Positions 1 to 8,896 of a stretch of DNA of 64,000 nucleotides are shown here, piece after piece. Under the pieces are notes generated by a model. The model searched no databases, was not told the origin of the DNA, and saw only the letters and a program-made list of their open reading frames with translations. The stretch comes from Calidithermus chliarophilus DSM 9957. GTDB taxonomy: Bacteria > Deinococcota > Deinococci > Deinococcales > Thermaceae. The stretch spans positions 1,269,174 through 1,333,173 of the forward strand of contig NZ_KE387023.1 of the NCBI RefSeq assembly GCF_000430045.1, in the 5' to 3' direction. The stretch's first letter is position 1; the number at the start of each line of letters is the position of its first letter. A program made the translations under genes and the position numbers.

Positions 1-2
1 AG

Positions 3-275
3 AACGGCCGCCCCCACGCCGTCTTCGTGGACGAGCCCGAGCTCAAGGTGGCCCGCATGAACGTCAGCCGCCAGGAGGGGCGCGAGAGCGTGCTCGAGTT
101 CCACTACCTCCTCGCCCGCCCCCAGGGCGTCGAGTACTTCACCGAGGAACTGCGCCTGTTCCTGTTCACCCACGAGGAGTACATCAACGCCTTCCAGCAG
201 GCCAGTCTGAGCGTCGATTTCGACCCCCAGGGCCTTACCGGGCGGGGGCTTTACGTGGGGGTGAAGGGAGAGTAG
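3..275 (+). CDS. Class I SAM-dependent methyltransferase, C-terminal part (truncated by window edge)
   Basis: The reading frame is open from base 3 and has no start in the window, so the N-terminal SAM-binding fold lies upstream. The visible ~90 residues end in a pattern typical of class I methyltransferases: FTHEEYINAFQQAS followed by GRGLYVGVKG, the last beta-strands of the Rossmann-like fold. Substrate cannot be told from this fragment. It is followed directly by a heptamer-repeat intergenic region and a convergent HD-GYP gene. The family call rests on C-terminal similarity only. Confidence 0.6.
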   Translation, partial: NGRPHAVFVDEPELKVARMNVSRQEGRESVLEFHYLLARPQGVEYFTEELRLFLFTHEEYINAFQQASLSVDFDPQGLTGRGLYVGVKGE

Positions 276-287
276 GGGGAAGCTTTG

Positions 288-456
288 AGCCCTCAGCTAT
301 CAGCTATCAGCCGTTAGCGGTTAGCTTGTGGCTCGTGGTTTACCCCTCCCCGCACGCGGGGAGGGGGTATCCCCCCAGCCCCCCTTGCTAAGGGGGGTAA
401 AGAAAGGGCGTTTGGCGTCGGGCGTTCGGCTATCAGCTATCGACCCCCGACCCCCG
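288..456. repeat. Composite intergenic heptamer repeat, copy 1
   Basis: Contains TATCAGC-type 7-nt units, then two GC-rich hairpin modules (CTCCCCGCACGCGGGGAG near 347-366 and CCCCCCTTGCTAAGGGGGG near 378-397), then GCGTTTG/GCGTTCG units and more TATCAGC/TATCGAC units. It sits between two convergent genes, and the hairpins could act as bidirectional terminators. The same modules recur through the window. Confidence 0.8.
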
Positions 457-3400
457 CTAATCCGTCGGCCCCACCACCGAATCCAGTTGCTGCAACCGCA
501 GGAACAGCCGCACCAGGTCCTGGTCGAGGTGGCCCGTGCGGGCGCTCTGCCACAGCTCGAGCGCAGCCGCCTCCCGGCCCAGCGCCGACTTGTAGGGGCG
601 CTCGGAGGTGAGGGCGTCGAAGACGTCGCACACCGCGAAGATGCGGGCGGGGAGGGGGATGGCCTCGCCCTTGAGGCCGTCGGGGTAGCCGCGGCCGTCC
701 CAGCGCTCGTGGTGGTGGCGCACCACCTGGCGGGCGGCGAGGGGCACGAAGGGGAGGTTGCGCACCAGGTCGTCGCCCATGGGGGCGTGGGTCTTCATCA
801 GGGCGAACTCCTCGGGGCTGAGGCGGCCGGGCTTGAGCAGGATGGCGTCGGGGATGGTGAGCTTGCCGATGTCGTGCAGGTAGGCCCCCCAGCGCAGGTC
901 GCGGATGGCGGTGGGGTCGAGGCTGAGGGCCTGGCCCATCTGCGTGGCCATGGCCGCCACGCGGTCGGTGTGCCCCGCCGTCTCGCGGTCGCGGGCCTCG
1001 AGCGCCACGCCGATGGCGCGCAGGGCCCGTTCGTAGGCGTCCTCCAGGCGTTGGGTGCGCTCCAGGCGCGCCACCAAGGCCCCGATCAGCCGCGCCCCGC
1101 CGTCCATCAGGCGGCGCTCGCTCTCGCTCCAGCCGCCCTTGACCCGGCGGCAGAAGGTCAGGCCGCTTTCCGCGCCGCTCTCGCGGCTGGCCATGGTGAC
1201 GTAGAAGCTGTAGACCCCTAGGCGGGCGTAGGGCTCCAGCGCCGGGTGGTGGCTGCTGTCGGGGATGTGGGCGTGGCCGCGCTCGAAGAGCCCCAGCTCG
1301 CTCAGGGTCTTCACGCTCACCTCGGCGGCCAGCGGCCAGGGCAGCTCGAGCTCCCCCGCCACGCTGCGGGCGTGGACCGTCTCGCCCCGCCGCCGCCCCA
1401 GGATCACCAGCTCGGCCCCAGCCAACTGGCGGATGCGCTCGATGGCGCGGTCGAGCACCTGGGGGTAGGTCTCCTCGATGAGGTGGGAGAGGTCGAGGAG
1501 GGCCTGCTTCTCCTGGATCTGGGTCTGGAGGCTCTCGCTCACCTGCACCCGCTCGAAGGCGCTGCCCGCCACGTTGCCCACCAGGCTCAGCAGGTGCAGG
1601 TCCCGCTCGCCCAGCGCGCCGGCGGCCTGGCGGGCCACGTGCAGCACCCCCACCGGCGTGCCCGCGGAGTCCAGCAGGGGCAGGATCACCAGCGAGCGCG
1701 GCCAGCGCTCGCTGGCCCCGTTGCGGTAGATGCGCGGGTCGCTCCAGGCGTCGCGGACGAGGTAGGGCTGCCCGCTCTCCAGCGCGGCCCAGGCCAGGCC
1801 GGGGTTGTGGGGGGCCTCGAAGTCGGCGGCGGGGGGTAGCTCGGCCACCAGGTGCAGCCGGTCGCGGGCGCTCACCCGGTACAGGGCCACCCAGTCGGCG
1901 TGGCTGAGGTCGCGGGCCACCGCCAGCAGGGTCTGGGCCACCTCCTGGCCGCTGCGGGCGTCGCTGAGCGCGCGGGTCAGGCTGCCGATGACCTCCAGCT
2001 CGTGCACCCGCTCGAGCAGGCCCTCGGTGGTGCGCACGCGCTCGAGGGCGTTGGCGGTGAGGTTGCCGATGAGCTCGACGAGCTGGACCTCCTGGGGGGT
2101 GTAGCCGTCGAAGGCGTTGCGCCCGCAGATGAGCGCGCCCAGCGGCAGCCCGGCCGAGTCGAAGAGGGGGAGGGTGATCTGCGAGCGGTTGAGACCGCCC
2201 TCGCGGGCGGCTTCAGGGGTGAAGCCGTGGGGGTCGTCGGCCACGTCGGGGCTGTAGACGGTCTGGCGCGACTCGAGCGCGTACCAGGCCAGTCCCATGC
2301 CGCGCGGCACCCAGAAGGCCTCGACCTGGCTGAACCAGCCCGCCCCCGCCACCACCTCCAGCTCCTGGCGCGAAGGCGTCAGCGTCAGCAGCGCGGCGTG
2401 CTCGGACTGCAGCAGCCGGGCGGTCTCGCTCACCACCCGCTCCCCGATCTCCTGCCGGGTCGCGGCGTCCTTGAGGGCCTGGGAGATGTCGGCGATGGTC
2501 TGGAGCTCGCGCAGCCGCGCCTGCAGGCCCTCGCTCGAGCGCACCCGCTCCAGCGCGGAGGCGGTGACGTTGGCGATGACCTGCAGCACCCCCACGTCCT
2601 TGGGCGAGAAGGCGTTGGGCTCGTTGCGCGAGGCCACCAGCGTGCCCAGCACCTGGCCGTGTGAGTCGTACATGGGCACCACCGCCCTCGAGCGCGGCAG
2701 CTCCTGCTGGCGGAAGGCCGTATAGACCCGGGGGTCGTTGAGGGCGTCGGCGCTGAGCACGGGCTGGCCGCTTGTCACCGCCACCCAGCTCAGGCCATGG
2801 CCCTTGGGCACGCCCACCCCCAAGTAGGCGGTGAAGCTGCCGCGGGCCGCGGCCATGCGCAGCTCCTGCCCGTCGGGGCTGAGCAGGAAGATGCCCGAGC
2901 TCACCGAGCCCATCAGCTTGGTGATCTGGCCGGCCACGGTCTCGAGCACGTCCTGGGCGGCGAGAGCGTCGTTGAGGGCCTTGGAGACCTGCTCGAGCAC
3001 CTCCAGCTCGTGCAGGCGCTGGCGCAGGGCCTCGGTCTCGCGCACGCGCTCGAGGGCGGTGGCGGCCACGTTGGCCACCACCTGCAGCAGCCGCACGTCG
3101 AGGGGGCTGTAGCGCCCGGGGTGGCGGCGCCCCGAGCCCAGCACCCCCAGCGGGCTGCCGTCGGAGGCGAAGAAGGGCACCACGAGCTGCTCGTGCGGCG
3201 GGACCTTGTGGCGCCGGCGCGCCGGCGGGAGGTAGGCCCGGGGGTCCTGGGTGGCGTCGGGGGTGTGCACGGGCTGGCGCTGCTCGAGCGCCCGCCAGGC
3301 CAGCCCCCTGCCCTGGGGCACCTCCGCCCCCAGGAAGACCTCGAACAGCCCCTGGGCCGCTTCCAGGCGCAACGCGGCGTCCTTGGGGTCGAGCAGCCCG

Positions 3401-4146
3401 ACGACCACGTGCTCGGAGTTCATCAGCCGGGCGATCTCCACCTGCAGGCGCTCGGCGATGCCCCGGCTCGAGGTCGCCCCCCGCAGGGCCTCGGTCGCCG
3501 CCTCGATGACCTCGAACTCGCGCGCGCGGGCCTCGAGCTCCTCGCGGTCGCGCCGGGCCACCAGCAGCGCGGTGATCTGCAGCGCGTAGTCGCGGGCGAT
3601 GTGCACCGAGTCGGCGTCGAAGGCGGCGGGGTCGCTGAGGGAGTCGAGGTTGATCTCGGCCACCGTCTCGCCGCGCAGCACGATGGGCACCGAGAGGTTG
3701 GCCTGGATCTGGGTCATGTGCTTGCCGATGCGCTCGACGAGGTGCTGGTTGTTGGGGTCGAGCTCGATGGTGGGGTGGAGCTGTTCGCGGCTGAGGATGC
3801 GCGGCTCGCCCCGCCGCCAGCCCTCGGGGTCGCCGTACCACTGCACGGCGGCCTCCTCGCTGGTCTCGATCCCCAGCACCTCCTCGCCGAAGCCCACCTG
3901 GGCCACGAAGCGGTAGCGCTCGCCCTGGCGCAGCCGCAGGCTGCCCGCCTCGGCCCCCGGCACCACCGCCACCGCCGACTCGAGGATGCTCTGCCACGCC
4001 TCGGCCTCGCTGCGGGTGGCCAGGGCTTCGACGGTGCGCAACAAGGTGGCGTAAGGGGGCTCCGCCTTGGACTCGGCAGGACGTGCCCCGGCGCTGCGGG
4101 GGTCGGGGGCCGGGGCCATATCTCTAAATGGTAGTGCATCTTGCAT
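457..4146 (-). CDS. Multi-GAF sensor protein with C-terminal HD-GYP phosphodiesterase domain
   Basis: A 1229-residue cytoplasmic protein with no membrane segment. Residues ~45-1020 hold six GAF-like units; four carry the same signature (GxGLAWxAL... then a DPRxY motif), so they arose by internal duplication. The last unit, before the catalytic domain, is degenerate. The C-terminus (~1040-1220) is an HD-GYP domain with HDIGK (HD at ~1091) and HHHERWDGRGYP intact. It is therefore predicted to hydrolyse cyclic di-GMP, with the GAF units sensing small ligands or redox state. I chose the ATG at 4146; an ATG at 4119 is also possible, and a longer frame continues upstream without support. It is divergent from the rioA leader. 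Confidence 0.88.
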   Translation of the reverse strand: MQDALPFRDMAPAPDPRSAGARPAESKAEPPYATLLRTVEALATRSEAEAWQSILESAVAVVPGAEAGSLRLRQGERYRFVAQVGFGEEVLGIETSEEAAVQWYGDPEGWRRGEPRILSREQLHPTIELDPNNQHLVERIGKHMTQIQANLSVPIVLRGETVAEINLDSLSDPAAFDADSVHIARDYALQITALLVARRDREELEARAREFEVIEAATEALRGATSSRGIAERLQVEIARLMNSEHVVVGLLDPKDAALRLEAAQGLFEVFLGAEVPQGRGLAWRALEQRQPVHTPDATQDPRAYLPPARRRHKVPPHEQLVVPFFASDGSPLGVLGSGRRHPGRYSPLDVRLLQVVANVAATALERVRETEALRQRLHELEVLEQVSKALNDALAAQDVLETVAGQITKLMGSVSSGIFLLSPDGQELRMAAARGSFTAYLGVGVPKGHGLSWVAVTSGQPVLSADALNDPRVYTAFRQQELPRSRAVVPMYDSHGQVLGTLVASRNEPNAFSPKDVGVLQVIANVTASALERVRSSEGLQARLRELQTIADISQALKDAATRQEIGERVVSETARLLQSEHAALLTLTPSRQELEVVAGAGWFSQVEAFWVPRGMGLAWYALESRQTVYSPDVADDPHGFTPEAAREGGLNRSQITLPLFDSAGLPLGALICGRNAFDGYTPQEVQLVELIGNLTANALERVRTTEGLLERVHELEVIGSLTRALSDARSGQEVAQTLLAVARDLSHADWVALYRVSARDRLHLVAELPPAADFEAPHNPGLAWAALESGQPYLVRDAWSDPRIYRNGASERWPRSLVILPLLDSAGTPVGVLHVARQAAGALGERDLHLLSLVGNVAGSAFERVQVSESLQTQIQEKQALLDLSHLIEETYPQVLDRAIERIRQLAGAELVILGRRRGETVHARSVAGELELPWPLAAEVSVKTLSELGLFERGHAHIPDSSHHPALEPYARLGVYSFYVTMASRESGAESGLTFCRRVKGGWSESERRLMDGGARLIGALVARLERTQRLEDAYERALRAIGVALEARDRETAGHTDRVAAMATQMGQALSLDPTAIRDLRWGAYLHDIGKLTIPDAILLKPGRLSPEEFALMKTHAPMGDDLVRNLPFVPLAARQVVRHHHERWDGRGYPDGLKGEAIPLPARIFAVCDVFDALTSERPYKSALGREAAALELWQSARTGHLDQDLVRLFLRLQQLDSVVGPTD

Positions 4147-4225
4147 CGGCCGGCGGTGTACTCGGTACAAAAGCCGAGCGAAAGCGCCGGCCACGGGCGC
4201 GGGCGTGGCCTGGCCCACGGGGGGC

Positions 4226-4256
4226 TTGCGCGGGAGATGGGGGGGCGTGCTACACT
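4226..4256 (+). promoter_or_regulatory. Promoter of the rioA leader transcript
   Basis: TTGCGC (4226-4231), 19-nt spacer, TACACT (4251-4256) with an upstream TGC forming an extended -10. Start of transcription is expected near 4263, giving a ~195-nt leader before rioA. Confidence 0.55.
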
Positions 4257-4292
4257 CTCTGCATTGCACCACTCCGAAAGGAGGTGACCACG

Positions 4293-4379
4293 ATGATGAT
4301 GAGCCACTGCTTCCTTCCCCAAGCCGTCACTGGCGTCTCTTCCGTGGTTTGCCTCCGTGCCGTTATGTCGGCAGCATAG
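4293..4379 (+). CDS. Putative 28-residue leader peptide upstream of rioA
   Basis: Three consecutive ATG codons follow a strong Shine-Dalgarno GGAGG (4280-4284), which itself lies in a small hairpin CTCC-GAAA-GGAG (GNRA loop). The peptide begins MMMSHCFLPQAV, contains two Cys and ends MSAA. A GC-rich hairpin resembling a terminator follows 16 nt after the stop. This arrangement is typical of translated attenuation leaders. It could also be a non-functional short frame; no homologue is known to me. Confidence 0.5.
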   Translation: MMMSHCFLPQAVTGVSSVVCLRAVMSAA

Positions 4380-4395
4380 ACAGAACCGATTATCT

Positions 4396-4440
4396 GTCCG
4401 GGGGCACGCCAAAGGCCCCCGGACTTCCGTTTGTGTTTGC
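4396..4440 (+). terminator. Candidate attenuator/terminator hairpin before rioA
   Basis: A perfect 10-bp stem (4396-4405 with 4415-4424, GTCCGGGGGC) with a 9-nt loop is followed by a T-rich tail (TTCCGTTTGTGTTT). It stands between the leader peptide and the rioA start, so read-through would control rioA and the coupled GNAT genes. Confidence 0.55.
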
Positions 4441-4457
4441 TATTCGAGGTTGAATCC

Positions 4458-5405
4458 ATGCTCCACGACACCAAAAGCTGGCTGGACGAAGAGCTCGAGG
4501 CCGAGACGGGTCTCGAGGACGACCCCGAGACCCGGCAGCACTTCGCCGGGCGCGCCCACCGCTTAGCCCGCAAGCCCCCCCGCCGCCGCTCGGTCAAGAA
4601 GCTGTTGGAAGAGGGCCTCAAAGACCCCCGCGCCCCCAAGTTCGGCGACCCGGGCCTGCAGAGCCTTTACGAGAAAGAACAGTTCAGCGAGCTGCTGTGG
4701 GAGCTGCGCAGCGGCAAGGAGGCCACCGTCTACGTGGTGCGGGCCACCGAGAAGTCCTGGCCCGATAACCCCGAGGCCCTGCTGGCGGCCAAGCTCTACG
4801 TCGACAGCCGGGTGCGCTCGTTCAAGAACGACGCGCTCTACCGCCAGGGCCGCTTCATCGGCAACCAGCGGATGGAGAAGGCCATCGACCAGCGCAGCCA
4901 GTTCGGCATCAGCGCCCAGAACGTGCTGTGGGTGGAGGAGGAGTACCGCCAGCTCCACGCGCTGCACCAACTGGGCGTGCCCGTACCCAAGCCCGTCGCC
5001 CACGCGGGCAACGTGATCCTGATGGAGTTCGTGGGCGACGAGGACGGCCCCGCCCCGCGCCTCTCGGAGGCGGGCCTGAGCCGGGAGGAGGCCCAGGAGG
5101 CGCTCGAGCAGGCCGTTCGCAACCTGGGCCTGATCCTCTCGGCGGGCAAGATCCACGGTGACTACTCGACCTTCAACCTGCTGTGGCACGAGGGCCGGGT
5201 GGTGGTCATCGACTTCCCGCAGATGGTGGAGTGGGACAAGAACCCCCTGGCGATGCAGATTTTGCAGCGCGACGTGCGGGGCCTGTGTCGTACGTTCGGC
5301 CACCTGGGCCTCCACCCAAAGCCCGAGGCGGTGCTGCGCCAGGTCTGGCAAATTGCCCATGCCAACCCCACCCGCTTCACCCCCATGGAGGTGAGTTACC
5401 TGTGA
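4458..5405 (+). CDS. RIO1-family atypical protein kinase
   Basis: A 315-residue RIO-type serine kinase. The flexible P-loop motif SGKEATVY starts at residue 85; the catalytic loop is HGDYSTFN (D235) and the metal-binding Asp is in VVIDFPQ (D252). The RIO-characteristic flexible loop lies between, near residues 110-150. Archaeal and eukaryotic RIO kinases act in small-subunit maturation; bacterial substrates are poorly known. I prefer the ATG at 4458 (GAGG at 4446-4449) to the TTG at 4431, which lies in the attenuator tail. The stop codon overlaps the GTG of the next gene by 4 nt, so it is translationally coupled to a GNAT gene, an unusual pairing. Confidence 0.9.
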   Translation: MLHDTKSWLDEELEAETGLEDDPETRQHFAGRAHRLARKPPRRRSVKKLLEEGLKDPRAPKFGDPGLQSLYEKEQFSELLWELRSGKEATVYVVRATEKSWPDNPEALLAAKLYVDSRVRSFKNDALYRQGRFIGNQRMEKAIDQRSQFGISAQNVLWVEEEYRQLHALHQLGVPVPKPVAHAGNVILMEFVGDEDGPAPRLSEAGLSREEAQEALEQAVRNLGLILSAGKIHGDYSTFNLLWHEGRVVVIDFPQMVEWDKNPLAMQILQRDVRGLCRTFGHLGLHPKPEAVLRQVWQIAHANPTRFTPMEVSYL

Positions 5406-6349
5406 ACATCCGGCCTTTCGACTTCAGCGACGGCGACTACGCGCTCTACGTGCGGCTCAACAACGCGGTGTACCCCGACCGGCCCCGCACCCTGGAGGCC
5501 CTTCGCCACTTCGACGCCACCAAGGGCCCCGACGAGATCGCCCAGACCTTCTTCGTGGAGCACGGCGGTGAGGCGGTGGGCTGGTTCGCCTTCATGACCC
5601 CCCGCTTCAACCCGGTGCCGGGGCAGCTCGAGGTGGAGTGGGGCCTGCTGGCGGGCCACGAGGGCTTGGCCGAGGCGCTGTGGGGGGTGCTCGAGCGCGA
5701 GATCGCCCCCCACCGCCCCGAGGCGCTGGTGAGCCGGGTGCGCGAGGACTGGCCCCAGGCCGCCTTCTACGCCGCGCAGGGCTTCGAAATCTACGACCGG
5801 ATGTGGGCCAGTACGCTTGACCTCGAGCGCTTCGACCCCGCCCCCTTCCGGCGGCCCCTGCCCGAGCCCGTCAGGATCGGCACCCTGGCCGACCTCGACT
5901 ACCGCAGCGAGGCGGTGCAGCGGTGCTACTACGCCCTGATCGCGGCCCTGCTGCGCGACGTGCCCTCGGCCCAGCCGGTGGAGGTGTGGCCCTTCGAGGT
6001 GTGGCAGGAGCGGGTCATGAGCGACCGGAACATGATCCCCGAGGCCAACTTCATCGCCTTCGAGGGGGAGGCTATGGTGGGGGTGTCGCAGTTGTGGAGG
6101 TCGCCGCGCCCGCAGACCCTCCAGACCGGCCTCACCGGGGTGCTGCCCTCGCACCGGCGCCTGGGCATCGCCCTCGCCCTCAAGCTGCGGGCCCTCGAGC
6201 ACGCCCGGCAGCAGGGCTACCGCTACGTGCGCACCAACAACCACCAGGTCAACCGCCCCATGCTCGCCATCAACGAGGCGCTGGGCTTCGAGAAAGAACC
6301 CGCCCAGCTCCACCTCAAGAAAAACCTGCTCGTCCGGGAGGAAACGTGA
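5402..6349 (+). CDS. Double-GNAT acetyltransferase (array member 1)
   Basis: A 315-residue protein with two GNAT folds. The N-terminal copy (1-150) has lost the acetyl-CoA pyrophosphate-binding R/QxxGxG/A motif (it reads LAGHEGLAEAL), while the C-terminal copy (~165-315) keeps it as SHRRLGIALALK and ends with the array-wide signature NRPMLAINEALGF. One active site is therefore expected. The GTG start overlaps the rioA stop and has GGAGGTG upstream. The acyl acceptor is unknown. Mycothiol synthase has the same two-GNAT layout, but nothing in this neighbourhood indicates mycothiol synthesis. Confidence 0.85.
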   Translation: MNIRPFDFSDGDYALYVRLNNAVYPDRPRTLEALRHFDATKGPDEIAQTFFVEHGGEAVGWFAFMTPRFNPVPGQLEVEWGLLAGHEGLAEALWGVLEREIAPHRPEALVSRVREDWPQAAFYAAQGFEIYDRMWASTLDLERFDPAPFRRPLPEPVRIGTLADLDYRSEAVQRCYYALIAALLRDVPSAQPVEVWPFEVWQERVMSDRNMIPEANFIAFEGEAMVGVSQLWRSPRPQTLQTGLTGVLPSHRRLGIALALKLRALEHARQQGYRYVRTNNHQVNRPMLAINEALGFEKEPAQLHLKKNLLVREET

Positions 6350-7326
6350 AAAGCACCGTGAACCCGACCAACCTGACCATCCGCCCCTTCGCCGAGGCCG
6401 ACTACGCCGCCGCGGTGGAGGTCAACAACGCGGTCTACCCCGATTACCCCGCCTCGGTGGAGGAGTGGCGGCACACCGACCGCAACCGCGACCCCAAGTA
6501 CCGCTTCGCCCGCTTCGTGGCCGAGGCGGGGGGCCGGGTGGTGGGGGTGAGCCAGTACGGGCAGAGCGCCAGCAACTACCACCCGCGCAAGTTCTGGCTC
6601 GAGGTCTTGGTCCATCCCCAGCAGCAGGGCCAGGGCATCGGCAAGGCCCTGTACCAGCGGGTGCTGGACGCGGTGATCGCCTTCGACCCCCTCACGGTGC
6701 GGGCCGGGGTGCGCGAGGACCTGCAGCGCGGGGTGCGCTTCCTGCAAGAGCGCGGCTTCGCCGAGGAGCGGCGGGCCTGGGAGTCGCGGCTGGACGTGCA
6801 GGCCTTCGACCCCGCCCCCTACCTCCCCCTCCTCGAGCGCCTGGAGGCCGAGGGCTTCGAGTTCAAGAGCATCCGCGAGCTGGAGGCCGACCCCGAGCGC
6901 GACCGCAAGCTCTACGAGCTCGAGCTCGCCGCCGAGCGCGACATGCCCGCCCCCGACGCCTACACCGGCTACGACTTCGAGCACTTCGTCAGGCACTACC
7001 TGCAAAGCCCCGACCTCTCGCCCGATAGCTGGCTGGTGGCGCTCAAGGACGGGGAGTACCTGGCGGTGAGCACCATCTGGAAGGCGCAGGAGGGCGGCGA
7101 GCTCTACAACGGGGCCACCGGCACCCGCCCCGAGTGGCGCCGCCGGGGGCTGGCCCTGGCGCTCAAGGTGAGGAACCTGCTGTGGGCCAAGCGCGAGGGC
7201 TACGCCCAGATCAAGACCTGGAACGACTCGAGCAACCGGCCCATGCTCGCCATCAACGAGCGGCTGGGCTTCTGGAAGATGCCCGCCTGGATCACCTTCC
7301 GCAAGGACTTCGGGGACGGCGCATGA
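6346..7326 (+). CDS. Double-GNAT acetyltransferase (array member 2)
   Basis: A 326-residue two-domain GNAT protein. Both acetyl-CoA motifs are intact: QQQGQGIGKALY in the first domain and EWRRRGLALALK in the second, followed by NRPMLAINERLGF. The N-terminus reads TIRPFAEADYAAAVEV, the typical GNAT opening strand-helix. The GTG start at 6346 overlaps the previous stop by 4 nt with GGAGG just upstream; a GTG at 6358 is an alternative. A 63-nt stretch (6487-6549) is identical to member 7 at 11059-11121, suggesting recent duplication or gene conversion. Confidence 0.87.
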   Translation: MKSTVNPTNLTIRPFAEADYAAAVEVNNAVYPDYPASVEEWRHTDRNRDPKYRFARFVAEAGGRVVGVSQYGQSASNYHPRKFWLEVLVHPQQQGQGIGKALYQRVLDAVIAFDPLTVRAGVREDLQRGVRFLQERGFAEERRAWESRLDVQAFDPAPYLPLLERLEAEGFEFKSIRELEADPERDRKLYELELAAERDMPAPDAYTGYDFEHFVRHYLQSPDLSPDSWLVALKDGEYLAVSTIWKAQEGGELYNGATGTRPEWRRRGLALALKVRNLLWAKREGYAQIKTWNDSSNRPMLAINERLGFWKMPAWITFRKDFGDGA

Positions 7327-7838
7327 GCCCCGCCTTCCGGCCCTACCAGCCCCACGACCGCGAAGCCTGCCTCGCCGTCTTCCGCTCCAACGTGCCGCGC
7401 TACTTCGCCCCGCACGAGGAGGCCGAGTTCGCCGAGTTCCTGGACGAGCTGCCCTGCACCTACTTCGTGCTCGAGGCCGCGGGCGAGGTGCTGGGCTGCG
7501 GGGGCTACTACGTGGCCCCCGAGCGCGGGGAGGGCGGGCTGTGCTGGGGCATGGTGCACCGGCGCCACCACGGCGGCGGGCTGGGCCGGCAGCTGCTGCT
7601 GGAGCGCCTGTACCGCCTGGTCCAGCACCCCGAGGTGGCCTTCATCCGCCTGGACACCAGCCAGCACACCTGCGGCTTCTTCGAGAAGCTGGGTTTCGCC
7701 ACCATCAAAACCGAGTCTAACGGTTATGCTCCAGGCCTAGACCGCTACGACATGCAGCTATGGCTCGAGCCCGCCGCCCGCGCCCGCATCATGGCGGCCT
7801 GGCTCGAGGCGCAAGCCCTGCAAGGAGAACCTTCATGA
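7323..7838 (+). CDS. Single-domain GNAT acetyltransferase (array member 3)
   Basis: A 171-residue single GNAT domain, with the acetyl-CoA motif read as RHHGGGLGRQLL and a C-terminal CGFFEKLGF signature. It lacks the ALALK and PMLAIN features of the double-domain members, so it belongs to a different GNAT branch within the same operon. The ATG overlaps the previous stop (ATGA), and its own stop overlaps the next ATG in the same way, so members 1-4 and rioA form one translationally coupled run. Acceptor unknown. Confidence 0.87.
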   Translation: MSPAFRPYQPHDREACLAVFRSNVPRYFAPHEEAEFAEFLDELPCTYFVLEAAGEVLGCGGYYVAPERGEGGLCWGMVHRRHHGGGLGRQLLLERLYRLVQHPEVAFIRLDTSQHTCGFFEKLGFATIKTESNGYAPGLDRYDMQLWLEPAARARIMAAWLEAQALQGEPS

Positions 7839-8896
7839 TCAAGATTCGCCCCGTACATAAGCCCGCCGATTTCGCCGTGATCGCCCAGGTCCTCACCGCC
7901 GCCGAGCCCGAGTGGCCGGTCACCCCCGAGATGGTGGCGCGCTGGGACCAGCAGCGCAACCCCAAGTACCACAGCGCCGACTTCGTGGCCGAGTACCCCG
8001 ACGCCGGGGTGGTGGCGGTGGCCGGGCTGGGCGAGGACGACTGGGCCTGGGAAGAGGGCAAGTACTGGGTCAACGTGCGCGTACACCCCGGCTTCCGCGG
8101 CAAGGGCATCGGCCGCGCCCTCTACGAGCACCTGATGGCCCACCTCCAGACCCAAGCCCCCGTGGTGCCCAAGAAGGTGCTGTGCATGTTCGGGGAGGAC
8201 AAGCCCGAGACCCGGGCCTTCGTGGAGCGGCGGGGCTTCGTGCTCGAGTGGAAGCGCTACGAGTCGCGCCTGCAGACCCAGGGCTTCGACTTCGCCCCCT
8301 ACGCCCACATCGAGCAGCAGGTGGCGGAGGCGGGGCTGGAGATCAGGAGCCTGGCCGAGCTGATGGCCGCCGACCCCCAGGCCGCGCGCAAGCTGTGGGA
8401 GCTCGACTGGATCCTCTTCCAGGACGTGCCCATGGGCGTGACCTTCACCAAGCGCGAGTTCGAGCAGTGGATGAAGGAGGAGCTCGACGACCCCCACTTC
8501 ATCAAGGAGGCCAGCTTCGTCGCCCTCGACCCCCGGCGCGACGACCCCCTCACCGGCAGCTTCGTGGGCTACACCAGCCTGATGAAGAACCCCGGCGGCT
8601 TCTGGGTGATCGGCATGACCGGGGTGCTGCGCGAGTACCGCGGCAAGGGCTTGGCCAAGGCGCTCAAGCTGCGGGGGATGCGCTACGTGCAGGAGCACGG
8701 CGGCGGCGAGATCCGCACCTTCAACGACCCGCCCAACTTCGTGATGTACGGCATGAACCTCGCCATCGGCTTCCAGCCCTACCCCTCGAGGCTGCGCTAC
8801 ATGAAGCGCCTCGACGACCAGCCGGTCGAGCCCTTCGACGAGAGCAAGTACCGGCGGGGCCGCGAGGAGCCCGACTACGAGAAGGCCGAGGGCTAG
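7835..8896 (+). CDS. Double-GNAT acetyltransferase (array member 4)
   Basis: A 353-residue two-domain GNAT protein with motifs GFRGKGIGRALY and EYRGKGLAKALK. The C-terminal signature diverges: the Pro-Met-Leu-Ala-Ile-Asn element is replaced by NFVMYGMNLAIGF, and there is a ~35-residue charged tail absent from the others. It is the last gene of the rioA operon and ends 4 nt inside a convergent small membrane gene. The substrate is unknown; the altered signature suggests a different acceptor pocket. Confidence 0.86.
   Translation: MIKIRPVHKPADFAVIAQVLTAAEPEWPVTPEMVARWDQQRNPKYHSADFVAEYPDAGVVAVAGLGEDDWAWEEGKYWVNVRVHPGFRGKGIGRALYEHLMAHLQTQAPVVPKKVLCMFGEDKPETRAFVERRGFVLEWKRYESRLQTQGFDFAPYAHIEQQVAEAGLEIRSLAELMAADPQAARKLWELDWILFQDVPMGVTFTKREFEQWMKEELDDPHFIKEASFVALDPRRDDPLTGSFVGYTSLMKNPGGFWVIGMTGVLREYRGKGLAKALKLRGMRYVQEHGGGEIRTFNDPPNFVMYGMNLAIGFQPYPSRLRYMKRLDDQPVEPFDESKYRRGREEPDYEKAEG

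Noticed and set aside
328-1221. Long plus-strand frames opposite the HD-GYP gene
   Set aside because: Low-complexity composition and strict antisense position; the minus-strand frame has intact HD-GYP and GAF motifs.
4431-4457. TTG start for the RIO kinase
   Set aside because: It lies within the hairpin tail; the ATG at 4458 has a properly spaced GAGG.
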